From assembly GCA_018499905.2 (NCBI GenBank), contig JAHBAU020000037.1:1-38058 (forward strand): 38,058 nt of DNA, read 5' to 3'. Origin of the DNA: Candidatus Saccharimonadota bacterium (lineage in GTDB: Bacteria; Patescibacteriota; Saccharimonadia; Saccharimonadales; AQU-01). This document shows positions 33,182-38,058 of the stretch, in pieces; within the stretch, counting starts at the first letter, position 1, and each line of letters starts with the position of its first letter. A model generated the notes under the pieces. That model worked only from the letters and a program-made list of their open reading frames with translations. It was not told the DNA's origin and made no database searches. Both the position numbers and the translations under genes were made by a program.

Positions 33182-34060
33182 TTATAGCTCGTCTACATAG
33201 CCTTGAACGTTGATTGCAACAGAACCAGCGGCAGTTATCTTATAGTCCACGCCGGAGGCTAATGTTGCACCAATTGGGCAGACAAGATTACCGCGCGTTA
33301 CAACGCCTGCTGCATCGCCAGATAATGTTGCTTGCGCTGCATCAGTTGCAGAATCGCCACAACGTAAATCTAACTGGTCATCCGCACCAGTAGGTGTGAA
33401 AGCAATTGCAAAAATACCGGTGCCGCTAGCTACTGGGATTGATGCAGCAACGCTAACTGCAGCAAATGCAGTAGATGTGCCCGCTGTAATATCAGTTGCA
33501 ATTGATGTGCGGTAAATCACAGTTCTATCTACGCCATTGCCGCGTTGGTCAAAAGGCAAGAAATTAGCTGAGCCATCAGTTAATACAGCACCAATACGGC
33601 GGAACTGATCAAAGCCTGCTGGCAATGTAGGCGCTGTAAAGGATGTGGAGATTACAACGTTAGCTTGCACATAGTAAGCGCCTTGTACAACCGCTGATGT
33701 TGGTGATGGAGTAGTAAACGGAGGCACCGCCAAACTTTGTTGCTCACTTGGTGGCAGGTTTATCCATGAATTCTCAGAACTAGAAATCACATACACTGCG
33801 TAATGTGTGTTGTTTGCCATTGTGCCAACATCTAAACCACCAGCGCCAACCACAGCGGTTGAAATTGTAAAACCAGTTGTAACAGCCGTGCCATTGTTTA
33901 ATGGTGGGCGCGCTAAAACTATATCGTTTACGTTTGTTGAATTACGGCATTGGCCCTGAGCGATAGTTAATGTATCGGTATCAGTCCAAGTCATTTGTAA
34001 GCCGTTAAGATATGATAAACCTTTGTTAACCACCGGGGTTAAAGGTATTTGAGCTGCCAT
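33182..34060 (-). CDS. Structural protein, possible decoration
   Basis: Beta-rich ORF downstream of the coat/HNH genes. Confidence 0.6.
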   Translation of the reverse strand: MAAQIPLTPVVNKGLSYLNGLQMTWTDTDTLTIAQGQCRNSTNVNDIVLARPPLNNGTAVTTGFTISTAVVGAGGLDVGTMANNTHYAVYVISSSENSWINLPPSEQQSLAVPPFTTPSPTSAVVQGAYYVQANVVISTSFTAPTLPAGFDQFRRIGAVLTDGSANFLPFDQRGNGVDRTVIYRTSIATDITAGTSTAFAAVSVAASIPVASGTGIFAIAFTPTGADDQLDLRCGDSATDAAQATLSGDAAGVVTRGNLVCPIGATLASGVDYKITAAGSVAINVQGYVDEL

Positions 34061-34072
34061 ATTAAGATCCTC

Positions 34073-34681
34073 TTAGGTTAATAATTTCTCAGCTTCATGG
34101 TGCTCACGATGATGTTTTCTACATAACCAACGTATATCCATTGGTTTAGTATAGTCATCATGGTGCGCCTCAATCTGCTCGTGATTCCCGCAAACTTCGC
34201 AGGGCTGTTTAATAAGCTTGCCGGACCTGATGTACGTACGCGTAAGGGTCCGGACTTGATGCTTGAGCTTTTGCTCTTCAGTTTTGGGCCGCTGAGCATA
34301 TTTATTTGCGCGTCGCCAAGCTTGGTTTTTCTCCAGCGCACATTTCTGACAATAAGATGGATTGTGGGGCGCTCTTTCTGCGCCGCATGGGCATAGGCCC
34401 GTGATGTGCTTTTTAGTGCGTCCGGTTTCCAATCGCCACTCATTGTCTCGCGCTCGATTGCAGGCATTACAATAGCCCTTCTTTGGGTTTTCTTTGAGCG
34501 CCTTGCAAGTATAGCAATAGGGGCTGCGGCCTTCGCCCAAAGGAAGCTGTCCTCTAGCCAGCCTAGCCTTAAGCCTATTTGCTTTGTTTCTATCGCTTTT
34601 ACACTTCTTGCAGCAACTCTCATTATCCCTTCCAGGTTCTTTCTCAAGCTTGCAAACACTACAATAAATACTTCTAGCCAT
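34073..34681 (-). CDS. HNH endonuclease with multiple zinc ribbons
   Basis: Four or more CxxC pairs, then CEVCGNHEQIEAHHDDYTKPMDIRWLCRKHHREHH. Confidence 0.85.
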   Translation of the reverse strand: MARSIYCSVCKLEKEPGRDNESCCKKCKSDRNKANRLKARLARGQLPLGEGRSPYCYTCKALKENPKKGYCNACNRARDNEWRLETGRTKKHITGLCPCGAERAPHNPSYCQKCALEKNQAWRRANKYAQRPKTEEQKLKHQVRTLTRTYIRSGKLIKQPCEVCGNHEQIEAHHDDYTKPMDIRWLCRKHHREHHEAEKLLT

Positions 34682-34746
34682 TTGTCACCCCTCTGTCAAA
34701 AGCAGCACAATGCCTGATTTTAACAAGAAGGGCAACTATTTTGTAC

Positions 34747-35997
34747 CTAAACTGGGAAGGCAAGCATCATCGAATCCTCCGGCACCAGTGTAGAGCCCCA
34801 TATAGCATCGTGAACCATCCCGCGAACATTTTGCCCGAACTGAGAACCGTAGTACTGACGAATGCTCATGCCAGTTAATGGATCAACCGCGTTACCTGTT
34901 GGGTAAGGAGTTTCATTTGGTAACTGTGGCATTGCTAGGAACAATGGATCGCCTGAAGTAATCAAACCTGCACGATGGCTTGGAAGCACAGATACTTGCA
35001 TGCCAACTTGGATTGCTTGGTTTAAGTTTTGCTCAGCAGTTGGCAGTGATTGCAAGTATGGGTAACAGCTCACTGTAACCTGTGAACCGGCAGTTGATGC
35101 CGCATCCGCTGTTGCTTGGAATTGCACAGGGTTGCTAGAGTTTTGATGCCCAACGAAGGTTAGGTAACGCATGTTGTTAAAACCGGCAACACCGTCATTA
35201 AACTGTAACTTATCGTATTGTTTGATTGAACTAGCATCCGATGCGCCATGACAACCACTAAAAGTAATTGTGTCGATTGAAGAGCCAGGACCATTAGTTG
35301 TAAAGCTTACAACTGTCAATGTAGATGCGTAAGTTCCTTCAGAGCCAGACACATGCACTGGTAACAAGTTAGATTTGTACCATTTGCAATCAGCAAATGG
35401 AGATAATTCCCAACTGTTAGCCATCTTGTTGTTTCTATCTGGGGCAAACTGTGCCAAACCGCCGGCAACAATTGGAGGAATTGCTACATCAGATAAATAA
35501 CCTTTAGCCTCACCTGCGATAGCGCCGTAGTTTCTAAAAAACGCCATGGCTTCAGCTAATTGAGTTGGGCTGTTAATTGGAGTTGTGCCGTTACCATAGA
35601 AACGATAAGTATTAGTTACCGCATTTAACGCAACGTTAGCTTCAATCTTAGAGCCTATTTCGCGCACAGCTGACATGCCAAAACGGGACATGTAGTCTTT
35701 AACGTTTAATATAAATTGTTGGTCTGTAAAAGCATATGATGCTGAGATTTCGTTGTTAATTACCAATGGTTGCACACGTTGATTAGCTGGTTGGAATTGG
35801 GCTACCAAGCTGTCAACTGTTGTCATACGTGGTGGTAAATCGAATGTAACAGTAGAGCCTAAGTTTGCAGTTCTGTCTTGGAAATTCTTGAACTTTTTGT
35901 TACTAGTTGAGATAAACGGGCCGAAGTTTTGCATTGCTGCAAGTCCTGACAATTGATATGTCTGGACGGTCTGTAGAATTTGATTTGGCACTGCCAT
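34747..35997 (-). CDS. Major capsid protein, P22 coat-like (start MAVPNQ)
   Basis: TYQLSGLAAMQNFGPFISTSNKKFKNFQDRTANLGSTVTFDLPPRMTTVDSLVAQFQ...; follows scaffold. Confidence 0.88.
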   Translation of the reverse strand: MAVPNQILQTVQTYQLSGLAAMQNFGPFISTSNKKFKNFQDRTANLGSTVTFDLPPRMTTVDSLVAQFQPANQRVQPLVINNEISASYAFTDQQFILNVKDYMSRFGMSAVREIGSKIEANVALNAVTNTYRFYGNGTTPINSPTQLAEAMAFFRNYGAIAGEAKGYLSDVAIPPIVAGGLAQFAPDRNNKMANSWELSPFADCKWYKSNLLPVHVSGSEGTYASTLTVVSFTTNGPGSSIDTITFSGCHGASDASSIKQYDKLQFNDGVAGFNNMRYLTFVGHQNSSNPVQFQATADAASTAGSQVTVSCYPYLQSLPTAEQNLNQAIQVGMQVSVLPSHRAGLITSGDPLFLAMPQLPNETPYPTGNAVDPLTGMSIRQYYGSQFGQNVRGMVHDAIWGSTLVPEDSMMLAFPV

Positions 35998-36062
35998 GTG
36001 AATCACCTATATTTATCATAAAAAAATAATAAATAGATGTGTTTAGAGGGGCAGTAACTAGA

Positions 36063-36782
36063 TTAGAACTTCAACCAATCTGCTTGCTTTAAATCCTCAA
36101 GCGTCATATTCCCCCTATCCGCACCTACGTTAGATGGTCTAGTTTCAGATAATGGAGGGTTGGTTGGTTCATACTCTGCGGCAGCGGCACGATTCTGACT
36201 GATAGAATCAGCTAGTTTCTGTAACTCCACCATACCTCTATTGGGCATTTTGTTTAGCCAATAGTCGATTTGCTGTAGTTTTAATGGGTTTTTGCTCAGC
36301 TCATACATAATGTCGCCAGCATTTTCCATTCCGCTCACGGCATGTACGATTTGTGGGAAAGCTTCGTGCTCAAAGTCGCCCATTATTTCGTCAAAATCAT
36401 TGTAGCGCTCTTTGGCTGCTTTGAGTTTCGAGAAATAAGTATCTGCTACTCTGCGCATTTCAGCCTCGCGAGCTTCAGCGGCGATAGCGTCTTGCTGGGC
36501 ACGCAAGTCACGCTGGAATTTAGTCGAGAAGTCTTGGTAGAGCTTTTCAGTATCTACCGAGCCTGTCATGCCACCTAATGCGGCGGTTTGACCGGTCTTT
36601 AACTTGTCTAATTCTGCGGCGTGTGCGGCTTGCAACTCTTGGCGTATCTTAGCTTCTCTAGCTGCGAGTTCTGCTTTCTCTCTCTTGACGACCCTATCTA
36701 CTTCCTCTTGCGTGAGTGTTTTAGGCTCGGCAACAGGTGCAACAGTTTCGCTTTGAGATCCATCCAAATCAACATTTTCCAT
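36063..36782 (-). CDS. Scaffolding protein
   Basis: Acidic/helical: KTLTQEEVDRVVKREKAELAAREAKIRQELQ...; directly upstream of coat. Confidence 0.82.
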   Translation of the reverse strand: MENVDLDGSQSETVAPVAEPKTLTQEEVDRVVKREKAELAAREAKIRQELQAAHAAELDKLKTGQTAALGGMTGSVDTEKLYQDFSTKFQRDLRAQQDAIAAEAREAEMRRVADTYFSKLKAAKERYNDFDEIMGDFEHEAFPQIVHAVSGMENAGDIMYELSKNPLKLQQIDYWLNKMPNRGMVELQKLADSISQNRAAAAEYEPTNPPLSETRPSNVGADRGNMTLEDLKQADWLKF

Positions 36783-36892
36783 AACTTAAACCCACTATTT
36801 CCCCGTGACGGTGATGCCTGCTGACGATGCAGTACGCTCATTTTGCCCGATGAGTCGGTGTAACCCAGGTTAATGCCTGGTCATATGCACTA
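36783..36892 (-). promoter_or_regulatory. Structured 5' leader of the scaffold mRNA
   Basis: Minus-strand hairpins CCAGG-cattaa-CCTGG, CCGA-ctca-TCGG and CTGC-atcgtca-GCAG between the promoter and the ATG at 36782. Confidence 0.45.
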
Positions 36893-36921
36893 TTTATAGC
36901 CGCGGCGATATATTTTGTCAA
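36893..36921 (-). promoter_or_regulatory. Near-consensus sigma70 promoter TTGACA-N17-TATAAA for scaffold/coat
   Basis: Minus strand TTGACAAAATATATCGCCGCGGCTATAAA. Confidence 0.7.
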
Positions 36922-37015
36922 CTGATTTTCATCAGAACGATGTTGCGCTACCTTTTGCAAAATGCTAGATTAAATTCACGCAGCGCAATGCGTCCGGGGG
37001 ATAGGTTGACAGCTC

Positions 37016-37195
37016 CTAGTCCCCCTTCTTGCAATTATCTTTTTGTTTATCCGCATCACTAAAGTCTATGTTAATGCCTTCTTGTTTTAATACTTCCTCG
37101 GCTATTTGTTCTACTGCTGAATCGTTAGTGTTGGTGAAATAACGCCAGCCAGCGCCGATAACAATTGCGGCCACTATTATTAATGCATGTACCAT
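37016..37195 (-). CDS. Small single-TM protein (start MVHALII)
   Basis: MVHALIIVAAIVIGAGWRYFTNTNDSAVEQIAEEVLKQEGINIDFSD. Confidence 0.65.
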   Translation of the reverse strand: MVHALIIVAAIVIGAGWRYFTNTNDSAVEQIAEEVLKQEGINIDFSDADKQKDNCKKGD

Positions 37196-37257
37196 GTTAG
37201 CCCCCTTACAAGTTGCAGACACTAATATAGTATAGACAAATTTGGGTGTTTAGCTAA

Positions 37258-37455
37258 TCATTTAACCAAGCGTAGATTTGGCACAAAACCATGGGCCGAC
37301 AACACTACATGAGCGGATTTATCGTCGTTAATTTCGCCAACTACAGCTTCGAGCAGGTAAATATAGCCATCTTGATCGCACTCAAGATAGCAGTCGACGT
37401 CACCCCAGCGCTCGAGAGAACCCTGGGCGTAAAAGATGAGTTGCGATAGTTTCAT
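37258..37455 (-). CDS. Hypothetical protein, start MKLSQLI
   Basis: Packed ORF between portal-side and scaffold genes. Confidence 0.55.
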   Translation of the reverse strand: MKLSQLIFYAQGSLERWGDVDCYLECDQDGYIYLLEAVVGEINDDKSAHVVLSAHGFVPNLRLVK

Positions 37456-37482
37456 TTGCCATCCTTGCAAACTAGCTAATAC

Positions 37483-37695
37483 TTATTTGCTCTTTTTGAG
37501 CACGCGCCTAGCTTTGGCCCTTATTTTATCGGCCGCAGCTTTACTAATGTTACCCTTATTTTCTTGCTGGGTAACGCGACTTAGTGCATTTTTGGCGTGC
37601 GCTTTATCTTCAATTGGGTATTTGCGGTCACCAGGCTCGGCAAATTGCGATTTCTTTAGCTTTTTGCGAGCGGTAGCGGTTAACTTAGTCATCAT
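37483..37695 (-). CDS. Small basic conserved phage-type protein
   Basis: DRKYPIEDKAHAKNALSRVTQQENKGNISKAAADKIRAKARRVLKK. Confidence 0.65.
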   Translation of the reverse strand: MMTKLTATARKKLKKSQFAEPGDRKYPIEDKAHAKNALSRVTQQENKGNISKAAADKIRAKARRVLKKSK

Positions 37696-38058
37696 TGCCC
37701 CCTTGTAGTGTTTTAACAGTTTTAACTGCTAGCTCAACTGCCGTTCTTGCTTGTTCTGCGGCCAGCTTTTCTTTCTCGATGGCATCTTTTTTATCGCCCT
37801 GCTCAATCTTGGCTAACATTTCAATAAATTTAATTTGCGTTTCTTGCTCTTTAATGGCAAGTTCAGCCGCCTTGTTGGCTTGCACACCTTGCGCCGCCTC
37901 TCGACGTTGCTCGGTCTCCATTTGAGTTTTTTGTAGCTCAGTTTGCGCTAGAATCTCCACTTCATTTGGCTGTTGTGACTGCGCCTCGCGCTGTTGTTGC
38001 TTGGCTTCCATGTATTTAACCGACAATTCTTTAAGATGGTCGATACCACGAATGTCCA
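37685..38058 (-). CDS. Portal protein, C-terminal part, continuing from 1-1876 across the junction
   Basis: Same frame after circularisation (39835-38026 is a multiple of 3); ...ELSVKYMEAKQQQREAQSQQPNEVEILAQTELQ... Confidence 0.88.
   Translation of the reverse strand, partial: DIRGIDHLKELSVKYMEAKQQQREAQSQQPNEVEILAQTELQKTQMETEQRREAAQGVQANKAAELAIKEQETQIKFIEMLAKIEQGDKKDAIEKEKLAAEQARTAVELAVKTVKTLQGGNDD

Noticed and set aside
34078-34659. Overlapping minus-strand 193-aa ORF in another frame of the HNH gene
   Set aside because: The 34073-34681 frame carries clear Cys pairs and an HNH core; the alternative frame has no recognisable motif.
36830-36885. CCGATGAGTCGG motif considered as part of a hammerhead ribozyme
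   Set aside because: The conserved CUGAUGA and GAAA core arrangement with a cleavable UH site is not present; only simple hairpins remain.
1-38058. CRISPR array, tRNA genes, diversity-generating retroelement
   Set aside because: No regularly spaced repeats, no tRNA-like cloverleaf noticed by eye, and no reverse transcriptase ORF despite the fibre paralogues. A tRNAscan/DGR tool would be needed for certainty.

Overview
The window looks like a complete circular phage genome, probably P22-like (podovirus-type). The first and last 99 bp are identical (1-99 = 37960-38058), and the portal gene reads in frame across the junction, giving about 37,959 bp of unique sequence. A long leftward late operon starts with an ECF-type sigma factor (4655), then runs zinc-ribbon protein, TerS, TerL, portal (across the junction), small proteins, scaffold, P22-type coat, HNH protein, gp4-like and gp10-like tail accessory proteins, ejection proteins, a large tail-fibre/adhesin array, a GH108-type endolysin and a TM protein (ending 13276). 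Early modules are a leftward recombination operon (YqaJ exonuclease, RecT, KfrA_N protein, Lar-like zinc ribbon; 7541->5173) and rightward early genes (4780-5172; 7625-13260, including a Rep-like protein, a YopX-family protein and RHH-like proteins). No integrase, cI-like repressor, DNA polymerase or ParA was recognised. The main items for follow-up are: (i) the ECF-type sigma factor at the head of the late operon; (ii) a near-identical 18-bp operator-like element in the -35/-10 spacer of three early promoters; (iii) a perfect 18-bp inverted repeat inside the yopX-like gene; (iv) an unlisted 24-aa membrane-peptide ORF with its own promoter, antisense to the late operon; (v) three tandem receptor-binding-protein paralogues whose C-terminal domain recurs in a fourth fibre; (vi) a sigma70-type promoter and structured leader before the scaffold gene. 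Family calls come from motif recognition by eye; no database search was run.
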